A stretch of DNA of 64,000 bases from JAWKWH01 sp040830725 (GTDB lineage: Bacteria > Pseudomonadota > Alphaproteobacteria > Rhizobiales > Rhizobiaceae): the NCBI GenBank assembly GCA_040830725.1, contig JBFOMG010000064.1, forward strand, positions 21,910 through 85,909. Reading direction: 5' to 3'. The position numbers and the translations under genes were made by a program. Every line of letters begins with the position of its first letter. The first letter of the stretch is position 1. The notes under the pieces were generated by a model that saw only the letters and a list, made by a program, of their open reading frames with translations, had not been told where the DNA came from and did not search any database. Shown one piece after another: positions 1 through 8,107 of this stretch.

Positions 1-275
1 TGGTGCCGATGTCGACGCCTATCTTCATGGTTGCGGTCATCCTGCAAGTGACGGGCATCTGGAATGACTTCCTCTTCGGCGTCGTCTTCGCCGGAACACA
101 GAACTTTCCGATGACGGTTCAGCTCAACAACATCGTCAACACGACGCAGGGCGTTAAAGAGTACAACGTCAACATGGCGGCGACGATCCTTACCGGAGCC
201 GTGCCGCTGATCATCTACTTTCTTTCTGGAAAATACTTCGTCCGTGGCATCGCTGCCGGCGCGGTTAAGGGGTAA
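1..275 (+). CDS. Carbohydrate ABC transporter permease, MalG type (3' end only)
   Basis: This is the C-terminal ~90 residues of an inner-membrane sugar ABC permease; the gene starts before the window. The visible part contains WNDFLFG, the typical segment after the EAA loop of MalG/UgpE permeases, a last hydrophobic helix and the usual end FVRGIAAGAVKG. The stop codon lies 5 bp before the ATPase gene, so the two belong to one operon. The substrate cannot be read from this fragment. The following isomerase and Gfo/Idh genes suggest a polyol or unusual sugar. Confidence 0.9.
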   Translation, partial: VPMSTPIFMVAVILQVTGIWNDFLFGVVFAGTQNFPMTVQLNNIVNTTQGVKEYNVNMAATILTGAVPLIIYFLSGKYFVRGIAAGAVKG

Positions 276-280
276 TCGCC

Positions 281-1366
281 ATGAACAGTATCGAAATTCG
301 TGACCTGGTCCTCAATTTTGGTGATGTCAGCGTGCTGAAAAACCTGGACCTGGACATCGGCGAAGGGGAATTTCTGGTTTTGCTCGGTGCTTCCGGGTGC
401 GGAAAGTCCACCCTGCTCAATTGTATTGCCGGATTGCTCGATGTTTCCGACGGGCAAATCTCGATCAATGGCCGCAACGTGACCTGGGACGAGCCAAAGG
501 ACCGAGGTATCGGCATGGTCTTCCAGTCCTATGCCCTGTATCCGCAAATGACCGTGGAAGGAAACCTGTCATTCGGCCTTAAGAATTCAGGCATGGCGCG
601 GGACGAGATTTCGAGGCGGATCGCAAGCGCTGCAGCAACGCTGCAGATCGAACCGCTGCTCAAGCGCAAGCCGGCAGAACTTTCCGGGGGCCAGCGGCAG
701 CGTGTTGCGATCGGCAGGGCGCTGGTTCGCGACGTTGACGTGTTTCTGTTCGATGAACCGCTTTCCAATCTGGACGCCAAACTTCGCGCCGAGCTGCGTG
801 TGGAAATCAAGCGGCTGCATCAGCGCCTGAAGAATACGATGATTTATGTGACGCACGACCAGATCGAAGCGCTGACGCTTGCCGACCGCATCGCGATCAT
901 GAAGGGCGGATCGATCCAGCAACTCGATACCCCGCACGGTATCTACGCCAGTCCGGTCAACAAATATGTCGCGGAGTTCATCGGCTCACCGGGAATGAAT
1001 TTCATTGATGGCCGGTTGACCGATGATGGCGGTCCTTCATTTCAGTCGGCGGAATCGAAGATCGATCTTTCTCGATACTCGTTTGCTGATGGCGGGACCA
1101 AGCAGGGTGACGCATCATTCGGAATCCGGCCCGAGGATGTGGCATCCGGCAAGGATGCGAACAGCATGCCATTCACGACAGAAGTTTCCATCGATGTCCT
1201 CGAACCGATGGGATCCGACACGCTGGTTTGGTCAAAATTATCGGGCCATGATTTCTGCTTCCGCGTGGACGGACAAAGTGACCTGGTTGCCGGCGAGCAG
1301 GTTCCGATCGGCTTCGACCCTCAAAGAGCCTCCATCTTTGATGCGTCGAGCGAGCTCAGGATTTAA
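281..1366 (+). CDS. Sugar ABC transporter ATP-binding protein, UgpC/MalK type
   Basis: This 361-residue ATPase energises the sugar transporter whose permease ends just upstream. It has Walker A GASGCGKST (about residues 36-44), the Q-loop, the signature LSGGQRQR followed by Walker B FLFDEP, and the H-loop VTHDQ. A C-terminal ~120-residue OB/TOBE regulatory region follows, including GIRPED. This length and the TOBE end are normal for MalK/UgpC. It starts at the ATG 5 bp after the permease stop. A second ATPase of the same class lies at 4642-5724 and belongs to the divergent alpha-galactoside system. Confidence 0.95.
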   Translation: MNSIEIRDLVLNFGDVSVLKNLDLDIGEGEFLVLLGASGCGKSTLLNCIAGLLDVSDGQISINGRNVTWDEPKDRGIGMVFQSYALYPQMTVEGNLSFGLKNSGMARDEISRRIASAAATLQIEPLLKRKPAELSGGQRQRVAIGRALVRDVDVFLFDEPLSNLDAKLRAELRVEIKRLHQRLKNTMIYVTHDQIEALTLADRIAIMKGGSIQQLDTPHGIYASPVNKYVAEFIGSPGMNFIDGRLTDDGGPSFQSAESKIDLSRYSFADGGTKQGDASFGIRPEDVASGKDANSMPFTTEVSIDVLEPMGSDTLVWSKLSGHDFCFRVDGQSDLVAGEQVPIGFDPQRASIFDASSELRI

Positions 1367-1388
1367 ACACCAAAGGATTGCATGCAGT

Positions 1389-2153
1389 ATGAAGTTCTCT
1401 TTTCAGCTCTACAGCGCCAGAAATTTTCAGCCATGGAGTGAAGTCCTGAGCAGTTTGTCGGATTTGGGCTACCGGCAGGTCGAAGGATTCGGTGGCGTTT
1501 ATGAGAACCCCGCTTCAATAAAGGCGATGATGGACGACAATAACCTGTCCATGCCATCGGGCCATTTTGATATTGCCGCACTTGAGAACGACTTTGCTAA
1601 AGTCGATGAAATTGCCGGCATATTTGGTATTTCAAAAATTGTCTGCCCGTTCCTTCAACCGGGATCGCGGCCCGAAACCGCGGATGGGTGGCGCGACTTG
1701 GCACGGCGGCTTTCGGCCGTTTCTGACACCGTCTCCACGAGCGGGCGCAGTTTTGCCTGGCACAATCATGACTTTGAATTCGAAGCGACACCTGATGGTC
1801 ACATCCCGATGCAGGTCCTTCTCGATGATGCTCCAACCATCGAATGGGAGGCGGATTTGGCCTGGATTGTTCGGGGCGGGAGTGATCCCTTCGCCTGGAT
1901 CGAAAAGTATGGGGATCGAATCTCAGCGGTTCACGTCAAGGATATTGCCGTTGAAGGCGACTGCATGGATGAAGACGGTTGGGCTGATGTCGGTCAGGGA
2001 ACGATGCAATGGCATCGCCTGTTTGACGCCGTGCGGAACAGGTCGCGCTGTGAATTGTTTGTCGCCGAACACGACAATCCAAATGATCTGAACCGGTTTG
2101 CCGGCAGATCCATTGAAGCGATGCGCTCTTTTTGGGAGCTGGCCAATGTCTGA
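1389..2153 (+). CDS. Sugar phosphate isomerase/epimerase (AP endonuclease 2-like TIM barrel)
   Basis: The protein has 254 residues and starts MKFSFQLYSARN. An open frame extends further upstream, but the ATG at 1389 lies just after the ATPase stop and matches the family start. It has the xylose-isomerase-like barrel pattern, with metal-ligand candidates in HNHDFEF, the EADLAW strand, HVKD and a late EHDN. Such enzymes isomerise or epimerise sugars or their phosphates, often inositol or uncommon hexose derivatives. The stop overlaps the start of the next gene by 8 bp, so translation is probably coupled. The exact substrate is unknown. Confidence 0.85.
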   Translation: MKFSFQLYSARNFQPWSEVLSSLSDLGYRQVEGFGGVYENPASIKAMMDDNNLSMPSGHFDIAALENDFAKVDEIAGIFGISKIVCPFLQPGSRPETADGWRDLARRLSAVSDTVSTSGRSFAWHNHDFEFEATPDGHIPMQVLLDDAPTIEWEADLAWIVRGGSDPFAWIEKYGDRISAVHVKDIAVEGDCMDEDGWADVGQGTMQWHRLFDAVRNRSRCELFVAEHDNPNDLNRFAGRSIEAMRSFWELANV

Positions 2154-3318
2154 GAAATTGCGGGCCGGCATTATCGGCAGCGGCAACATTTCGACCAGTT
2201 ATCTGAGATTGGCGCCGCTTTTCCACGGAGTGGAGATCGTTTCCTGTGCCGACATCGACATGGCGGCTGCCGAAGCACAGGCAGGTAAATTCAACATCGG
2301 CGCTGTCAGTGTCGATGAGATGCTGTCGACCGATGACATCGACATTGTTGTCAATCTGACGATTCCAGCGGCTCATTTCGAGGTTTCAAGCCAGGTGCTC
2401 GCGGCTGGCAAACATGTCTATTCTGAAAAGCCGTTCGTCCTGTCGGTCGAAGAGGGAATGAAACTCGCCGCATTGGCAAAGGAAAAGAACAGACGCATTG
2501 GTTCTGCGCCCGACACCTTTTTTGGCGGATCGCACCAGTTGGCGCGCCATTTGATCGATTCCGGTGTCGTCGGAAAGGTCACCAGTGGAACATGCCATGT
2601 GATGAGCCATGGCATGGAACATTGGCATCCCAATCCCGACTTCTTTTTCAAGCCGGGCGGCGGTCCGATCCTTGACCTGGGGCCTTACTATATCACCAAT
2701 CTTGTTCAACTGCTCGGTCCAGCCAGGCGCGTTTCGGCCGTTTCATCGACACCGGCATCTGAGCGCGTGATCAGCTCGCAGCCGCGTGCGGGTGAGCGGA
2801 TTCCGGTCGAGACGCCGACGACAATCCACTCAATAATGGAATTTGCCAGCGGAGCGGTGGTCACGCTTGGCGCAAGCTGGGATGTCTGGGATAACCGACA
2901 CTCACACATGGAACTCTACGGTGAAACCGGGTCCCTTTACCTGCCCGATCCCAATTTTTTTGGTGGGGAGGTTGAGTGTGTAACGAGTTCCGGCGGCCCG
3001 GCTGACATCCCGGACTGGGATCACCCGTTTTCACAGCCGAACCAGGAACATTCTTCGGGCTCCATGGCCAACTATCGCGCGGCGGGGCTGGCCGACATGG
3101 CGTTGGCGATCATCGAAGGCCGCCCACATCGTTGTTCCGGTGATCTCGCGCTGCATGTCGTCGATATCATGACCTCAATCCTGATGTCAGGTGAACAGGG
3201 TCAGTTCGTAACCTTGAGGACTACGTGCGAACGCCCGGCGGCCTTTGGTATCGAAGAGGCCAGAGGGCTTCTGGCCGCGGCTCCCGAAGGCATGTTCAAA
3301 GGCGCTGATGTGGCATGA
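2146..3318 (+). CDS. Gfo/Idh/MocA family NAD(P)-dependent oxidoreductase
   Basis: This 390-residue dehydrogenase begins MSEKLRAGIIGSGNIS with a Rossmann nucleotide site (GxGxxS type). EKPFVLSVEE carries the conserved EKP lysine found in this family, and a C-terminal alpha/beta substrate domain follows. The start at 2146 overlaps the preceding gene (ATGTCTGA), so I prefer it over the longer open frame from 2098. Family members oxidise a hydroxyl of inositols, glucosides or other sugars. Together with the isomerases on both sides it forms a sugar or polyol oxidation route fed by the ABC transporter. Confidence 0.9.
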   Translation: MSEKLRAGIIGSGNISTSYLRLAPLFHGVEIVSCADIDMAAAEAQAGKFNIGAVSVDEMLSTDDIDIVVNLTIPAAHFEVSSQVLAAGKHVYSEKPFVLSVEEGMKLAALAKEKNRRIGSAPDTFFGGSHQLARHLIDSGVVGKVTSGTCHVMSHGMEHWHPNPDFFFKPGGGPILDLGPYYITNLVQLLGPARRVSAVSSTPASERVISSQPRAGERIPVETPTTIHSIMEFASGAVVTLGASWDVWDNRHSHMELYGETGSLYLPDPNFFGGEVECVTSSGGPADIPDWDHPFSQPNQEHSSGSMANYRAAGLADMALAIIEGRPHRCSGDLALHVVDIMTSILMSGEQGQFVTLRTTCERPAAFGIEEARGLLAAAPEGMFKGADVA

Positions 3319-3357
3319 CTGCTGAATTCCGTTTCGAGTATTGTCGGGGGGGCAGGG

Positions 3358-4419
3358 ATGCCAGCTAATATCAAAGGTCCGGCGATTTTCCTGGCGCAGT
3401 TTGCCGGCGATGAAGAGCCCTTCAACAGCTTGCCGGCTATGGCCGGTTGGGCTGCATCCCATGGATACAAGGGGATTCAAGTTCCTGCTTCAGATGACCG
3501 GCTATTCGATGTCGAGAAGGCCGCGAAATCGAAAGACTATTGCGACGAAGTCATGGGAATGTGCGCTGAAGCCGGAGTGGAAATCACAGAACTTTCCACT
3601 CACTTGCTCGGCCATCTCGTTGCTGTACATCCGGCGTATGACCCGCAGTTTGATGCCTTTGCGCCGCAAGGCTATCGCGACAATCCGAATGCGCGGAAGC
3701 AATGGGCCGTCGAGCAATTGAAACACGCCGCGAAGGCGTCACAAAATCTGGGTCTCAAGGCAACAGCATCGTTCACCGGATCATTGGCGTTTCCCTATAT
3801 CTATCCCTGGCCACAACGGCCTGAAGGACTGATAGAGGAGGCGTTTGATGAATTGGCTAAGCGCTGGCATCCAATTCTCGACGCCTTTGATGATGCAGGT
3901 GTCGATGTCGCTTTCGAACTCCATCCCGGAGAGGATGTATTCGACGGGGTTACATTCGAGATGCTGCTTGAACGGGTGGGCAATCACAAACGCTGCACCA
4001 TCAACTACGATCCATCCCATTTTGTGCTGCAGCAGCTCGATTATCTTGCTTTCATTGACATCTATCACGAGCGCATTGCCGCATTTCATGTCAAAGATGC
4101 CGAGTTCAATCCAGACGGCAGACAGGGTGTCTATTCCGGCTATCAGCCGTGGTTAAAGCGGGCAGGACGGTTTCGTTCACTCGGCGATGGACAGGTCGAC
4201 TTCGTATCGATCTTCTCAAAACTTGCCGAGTATGACTACGACCGGTGGGCTGTCCTTGAATGGGAATGTTGTTTGAAAAACCCGGAAGACGGCGCCGCAG
4301 AAGGTGCGCGTTTCATAACCGACCATATCATCGGCATAACAGATAAGGCTTTTGACGACTTTGCCGGTGGCAGCCCCAACCGGACACAACTTCGCGCCAT
4401 GCTTGGAATTGCCGGATAG
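3358..4419 (+). CDS. Sugar phosphate isomerase/epimerase (xylose isomerase-like TIM barrel)
   Basis: The protein has 353 residues and starts MPANIKGPAIF after a GGCAGGG ribosome site. Barrel motifs that can supply metal ligands include FELHPGEDVF, NYDPSHF, AFHVKDAEF and LEWEC. It is longer than the isomerase at 1389-2153 and resembles the rhizobial 350-residue class usually paired with Gfo/Idh dehydrogenases. It probably acts on a keto sugar made by those dehydrogenases; the substrate is not known. The sequence right after its stop is the broken Gfo/Idh remnant. Confidence 0.85.
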   Translation: MPANIKGPAIFLAQFAGDEEPFNSLPAMAGWAASHGYKGIQVPASDDRLFDVEKAAKSKDYCDEVMGMCAEAGVEITELSTHLLGHLVAVHPAYDPQFDAFAPQGYRDNPNARKQWAVEQLKHAAKASQNLGLKATASFTGSLAFPYIYPWPQRPEGLIEEAFDELAKRWHPILDAFDDAGVDVAFELHPGEDVFDGVTFEMLLERVGNHKRCTINYDPSHFVLQQLDYLAFIDIYHERIAAFHVKDAEFNPDGRQGVYSGYQPWLKRAGRFRSLGDGQVDFVSIFSKLAEYDYDRWAVLEWECCLKNPEDGAAEGARFITDHIIGITDKAFDDFAGGSPNRTQLRAMLGIAG

Positions 4420-4602
4420 TTGGAGACGATCGCCGATTCGGCATTGTTACATCAAAGCAGGCCTTTTCGTTTGGGAATGGTTGGAGGCGGGCAGGGTGTT
4501 TTCATAGGTGCAGGACACCATATCGCTGCCCGCATGAGCGGGCGGTGCGCCTGTGGAAAGGCGATTGAGCCAGCCAATCCTTTCCCAGTCCGTGGCCGAT
4601 GA
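4420..4602 (+). pseudogene. Truncated Gfo/Idh/MocA oxidoreductase remnant
   Basis: Directly after the isomerase stop, a TTG-started frame reads PFRLGMVGGGQGVFIG followed by AGHHIAARM. This is the N-terminal nucleotide-binding segment of a particular Gfo/Idh subgroup (GGGxGxxIGxxH). Similarity to the family fades after about 40 residues and the frame stops at codon 61, where a complete member would have about 380. The rest of the gene is absent, and the next gene is convergent. I infer that an operon member was lost by a deletion whose right end lies near 4545-4600. Confidence 0.6.
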
Positions 4603-4641
4603 GCTGTCGATCGGCCGAACACAATTCCAGCTTTACCGCCG

Positions 4642-5724
4642 CTACCGGATTCTGAGGCCGCTCTTCGGATCAAACAGAAAAGCGTCGGAAGCATTGAAGC
4701 CGATCTCAATTGAGGTTCCGGCGCTGACATCGCGTTCGCCCTTCATTTCGATCGTCAGCGGCTCTTCACCGCCATCGCGGCTATAGGCGTAGGTCGTACC
4801 TCCAAGATTCTCCACTGCATCGACCTCCACACTGAGCTTGGTTTTTCCCCGGTTTTTGAAGTGCTCAGGGCGGATGCCGAGTGCGACATTTGTTTCTGGT
4901 GCCGGAGCATCTTTCAGTTTGAACTCCGCAATAGCACCCTGGTGATCGACCAATTCGACTACCGTTTTGCCGGAATCGGAAGATCGCACGACTGCATTCA
5001 GGAAGTTCATTTTGGGCGACCCAATGAAGCCGGCAACGAACATGTTGTCCGGATCATCGTAGAGATGCATTGGGGAACCGACCTGCTCGACAAGCCCTGC
5101 GCGCAGCACGACAATCTTGTCGGCCAGTGTCATCGCTTCAACTTGATCGTGGGTGACATAGATCATCGTGGCCCCGAGATCGCTGTGCAGCTTGGCAATT
5201 TCCAGTCGCATCTGGACACGCAACTCTGCGTCCAGGTTGGACAGCGGTTCGTCAAACAGGAAGACTTTCGGTTCTCGGACTATGGCTCGACCGATGGCCA
5301 CGCGCTGCCGTTGGCCACCTGAGAGTTGTTTGGGTTTTCTTTGCAGCAGCTGCTCCAGATGCAAGATCTCAGCGGCGCGCGCGACGCGCTGATTGATCTG
5401 GTCAGTTGGTGCACCATTCATTTTCAACCCGAAGCCCATATTGTCGGCAACCGACATGTGCGGATAAAGGGCATATGATTGAAACACCATGGCCACACCG
5501 CGGTCGGCTGCGTCAACGCGCGTCACATCGCGCTCGCCGATTTCGATTTTGCCGACTGTCGCATCTTCAAGCCCGGCTACCAGGCGCAGCAGAGTTGATT
5601 TTCCACAGCCTGACGGACCAACGAACACGACGAACTCGCCGCTGTCGATCGACAGGTCCACACCCTTGATTACATCAACGGGTCCGAATGATTTGCCCAC
5701 CCCCGTCAAGTTCAGGTCCGCCAT
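4642..5724 (-). CDS. Sugar ABC transporter ATP-binding protein, UgpC type (alpha-galactoside system)
   Basis: This 360-residue ATPase has Walker A GPSGCGKST, signature LSGGQRQR, Walker B FLFDEP, VTHDQ and a TOBE-type C-terminus including GIRPEHF. The ATG at 5724 has a GGGAG site 5-9 bases upstream. It lies 21 bp downstream of the IclR gene in the same direction. The pair diverges from a binding-protein/permease operon that has no ATPase of its own, so it most likely powers that alpha-galactoside importer. Confidence 0.93.
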   Translation of the reverse strand: MADLNLTGVGKSFGPVDVIKGVDLSIDSGEFVVFVGPSGCGKSTLLRLVAGLEDATVGKIEIGERDVTRVDAADRGVAMVFQSYALYPHMSVADNMGFGLKMNGAPTDQINQRVARAAEILHLEQLLQRKPKQLSGGQRQRVAIGRAIVREPKVFLFDEPLSNLDAELRVQMRLEIAKLHSDLGATMIYVTHDQVEAMTLADKIVVLRAGLVEQVGSPMHLYDDPDNMFVAGFIGSPKMNFLNAVVRSSDSGKTVVELVDHQGAIAEFKLKDAPAPETNVALGIRPEHFKNRGKTKLSVEVDAVENLGGTTYAYSRDGGEEPLTIEMKGERDVSAGTSIEIGFNASDAFLFDPKSGLRIR

Positions 5725-5745
5725 TTTTATCTCCCTTCTTTCGGT

Positions 5746-6522
5746 TCAGGCACGTGGCCCGAGCTTGTTTTCCATATCTTCCATAATTGCCGCGGCTGTC
5801 TGCTGGACCAGTGGTTCCCACTCGGTTAGTTGATCCATCGGCGTGCGAAACGCCGGTGCCGTTACAGAGATTCCCGCAAAAAAATTGCGATTACTCGAAA
5901 ATACCGGAGCGGCGACGCAATGAATGCCGGGCTCGTGTTCCTCACGATCATAGGCAATTCCGGTGTGACGGATCTCCGAGATTTCGGTCTTCAGGGCATC
6001 GCCGTCGCACAAGGTGGAGCTGGTGTGGCGCTCAAAGACTATGCGCGAAATTCGCGCGTCGAGCTCTTCATCTGGCAGCACACTCAAAGCCGCCTTGCCC
6101 ACCCCTGTGCAATAGACTGGAGAAGCGTTTCCGATTTGGGAATGCATGCGAACGGTTTGATTTCCCTCTACTTTATCCAAGTAGATGACCTCGATGTCGC
6201 TCAATACCCCCAGATGAATGGTCTCTCCGGTTGCCTCGCCAATGGCTCTTAGATGCGGTTCGGCGATGGTGCGAAACTGATTTCCCGCCCAGGCGCGCGC
6301 AGCAAGCTTCAAAAGTTTTGGACCAAGTTCGTAGGAATGATCGGGACGTACCGTGAGGAGTTGCTCCTCTATCAGGTTCGAGATGTTTCGGTGAAGCGTT
6401 CCGCGTGGCTGATCAAGCCGCGCGAGCAGATCGGTAAAGCGCGGCGCAGCTGCATCAGACGCAACGGCATCGAGAACATCAACTGCCTTTCCAAGCGTTC
6501 CGCTGTTTCCGTTTCGAGCCAA
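5746..6522 (-). CDS. IclR family transcriptional regulator
   Basis: This 258-residue protein has an N-terminal winged helix-turn-helix (residues ~8-70, including PRGTLHRNISNL) and the IclR effector domain. The effector domain shows HLGVLSDIEVIYLDKVEG, PVYCTGVGKA and GIAYDREEHEPGIHCVAAPV. The start is a TTG, because no ATG or GTG lies nearby in frame. It is divergent from the solute-binding protein at 6728 and leads the ATPase gene. It probably controls the alpha-galactoside operon through the operator-like site at 6608-6622; the effector is unknown. Confidence 0.9.
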   Translation of the reverse strand: MARNGNSGTLGKAVDVLDAVASDAAAPRFTDLLARLDQPRGTLHRNISNLIEEQLLTVRPDHSYELGPKLLKLAARAWAGNQFRTIAEPHLRAIGEATGETIHLGVLSDIEVIYLDKVEGNQTVRMHSQIGNASPVYCTGVGKAALSVLPDEELDARISRIVFERHTSSTLCDGDALKTEISEIRHTGIAYDREEHEPGIHCVAAPVFSSNRNFFAGISVTAPAFRTPMDQLTEWEPLVQQTAAAIMEDMENKLGPRA

Positions 6523-6559
6523 CCCTAATCACCCAAATGTACCGCGGCAAAGACCGCGC

Positions 6560-6588
6560 TTGACATGTGAGTGATATACGGGAATAAT
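6560..6588 (+). promoter_or_regulatory. Sigma-70-type promoter of the alpha-galactoside operon
   Basis: TTGACA (6560-6565), a 17-bp spacer and AATAAT (6583-6588) give a 6/6 and 5/6 match to the sigma-70 consensus. It points at the binding-protein gene starting at 6728, in the spacer divergent from iclR. The predicted transcription start falls near 6595, just before the candidate operator. Confidence 0.55.
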
Positions 6589-6607
6589 TCTGAATAGTCA
6601 AACTATG

Positions 6608-6622
6608 TTCCGAATAATGGAA
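6608..6622. promoter_or_regulatory. Candidate IclR operator (TTCC-N7-GGAA)
   Basis: The sequence is an inverted repeat, TTCC GAATAAT GGAA, of the short TTCC/GGAA type seen in several IclR-family operators. It sits just downstream of the predicted start of the promoter at 6560-6588. A binding regulator there could repress the transporter operon. A smaller palindrome GAATAATTC (6582-6590) overlaps the -10 box. Confidence 0.4.
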
Positions 6623-6727
6623 TTTGATGGTTTGCGCTAATGTTGCCTTGTGAAAGCGCCCGGCTCAATCATTTGGGTGTCATTCATCAATCAGAAGGCT
6701 CTGAATTCGTTTCCACGGGAGGAATTA

Positions 6728-7969
6728 ATGAACCACCTTATATCAACTCTGGCAGGAGCAGCCGCGACCATTGCCCTGTCGACGTCCCTCGCAGTTTCCG
6801 GTGATCTGATCATCAATTTCGATGATCCGAATCCGGGACCCAAGGCTGGATTTGAGGCCGCAGTCGAGGCATTCAAGAAAGCAAATCCTGATGTAAATGT
6901 GACGGTCAATATCAACGACCGTGAAGCCCATAAAACAGCGATCCGCAATTTTCTCTCAGCAGATGCTCCGGATGTGACTGCCTGGTATCCGGGCAACCGG
7001 ATGGGCCCCTTTGTGGATGCCGGTCAGTTCGAAGATATTTCAGATCTCTGGGCGTCGGATGAAAATCTCTCGACGTCATTTGAGGCGATCAAACCCACCA
7101 TGACCCGCGATGGCAAGCAGTGGGGCGTTCCGTACTCCTACTATCAATGGGGTATCTACTATCGAAAGGATATCTTCGACAGCAACGGCATCAGCGAACC
7201 CAAGAACTGGGATGAATTGCTGGCTGCTTGCGACAAACTCAAGGAAGCCGGCGTTACTCCGTTTACGATTGGTACGAAATTCCTTTGGACTGCCGCGGGA
7301 GTGTTCGACTATCTGAATCTCAGGACCAACGGTTACGAAGTGCACAACGATCTGACCGCCGGTAAGATCAAATACACCGATGACCGCATTCGCAAAACGT
7401 TCGACAACTGGAAGACAATGCTCGATCGCTGCTCGTTTGTGGACAACCATGCGACCATGAGCTGGCAGGACGCCATTGCGCCTTTCGCCAAAGGTGAGGC
7501 GGCCATGTATGTGATGGGCAATTTCTCCGTCGACGCCTACCGCAATGCGGGTTTGACTGACGACCAGATCGACTTCTTCCAGTTCCCGGAAATCACACCT
7601 GGCGTGCCGCGTGCGGAAGAAGCGCCGGCAGATGCGCTTTTCATCCCGACCAAGGCGAAGAACAAGGAAGACGCTCGTAAATTCCTTTCGTTCATCGCAA
7701 GGCCGGAAATCCAGGGTGAATGGAACAAGACAATTGGCCAGTTGCCGCCAAACTCGAAGGCCAACATCAATGAGGACGACAAGTTCATTGTTGAAGGGTT
7801 CGAGACGGTTTCAACAGCAGCGGGCCTGGCACAGTTTTATGACCGTGACGCGCCGGCGGAAATGGCCAAGGCCGGAATGGAAGGCTTCCAGGAGTTCATG
7901 ATCAAGCCTGACCGCCTCGACGCCATTCTCAAGCGCTTGGACAAGATTCAGGATCGCGTCTACAAGTAA
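6728..7969 (+). CDS. Extracellular sugar-binding protein of ABC transporter (SBP family 1)
   Basis: The protein has 413 residues. The ATG at 6728 follows GGAGGA and gives a clear signal peptide (MNHLISTLAGAAATIALSTS, probable cleavage after LAVSG), so I prefer it to the open frame from 6650. The mature part has features of carbohydrate SBP1 proteins, including WYPGNRMGPFVDAGQFEDIS, WGVPYSYYQWGIYYRKD, KGEAAMYVMGNF and ARKFLSF. It is the periplasmic receptor for the permeases at 8108 and 9062. The alpha-galactosidase in the same operon suggests melibiose, raffinose or a similar ligand. Confidence 0.93.
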   Translation: MNHLISTLAGAAATIALSTSLAVSGDLIINFDDPNPGPKAGFEAAVEAFKKANPDVNVTVNINDREAHKTAIRNFLSADAPDVTAWYPGNRMGPFVDAGQFEDISDLWASDENLSTSFEAIKPTMTRDGKQWGVPYSYYQWGIYYRKDIFDSNGISEPKNWDELLAACDKLKEAGVTPFTIGTKFLWTAAGVFDYLNLRTNGYEVHNDLTAGKIKYTDDRIRKTFDNWKTMLDRCSFVDNHATMSWQDAIAPFAKGEAAMYVMGNFSVDAYRNAGLTDDQIDFFQFPEITPGVPRAEEAPADALFIPTKAKNKEDARKFLSFIARPEIQGEWNKTIGQLPPNSKANINEDDKFIVEGFETVSTAAGLAQFYDRDAPAEMAKAGMEGFQEFMIKPDRLDAILKRLDKIQDRVYK

Positions 7970-7976
7970 AAACCCT

Positions 7977-8003
7977 GGCCCGGGCGGGTAAACCGCCCGG
8001 GCC
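7977..8003 (+). terminator. Strong stem-loop between binding protein and permeases
   Basis: Two 11-base GC-rich arms (7977-7987 and 7993-8003) pair perfectly around a GTAAA loop, 8 bases after the binding-protein stop. There is no long T-run (TTGTGT follows). The element may be a partial terminator or a 3'-end stabiliser, which would give more binding protein than permease, as in mal-type operons. Confidence 0.7.
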
Positions 8004-8107
8004 TTGTGTCACTATCACCTGTTGAAAAAACTGTGAGCGGTGGGTGTATCACTCAACCAGGCTGATAGCCGCCGCGTCCGCCAGGCATCAAACGGGGATC
8101 GAGGATA

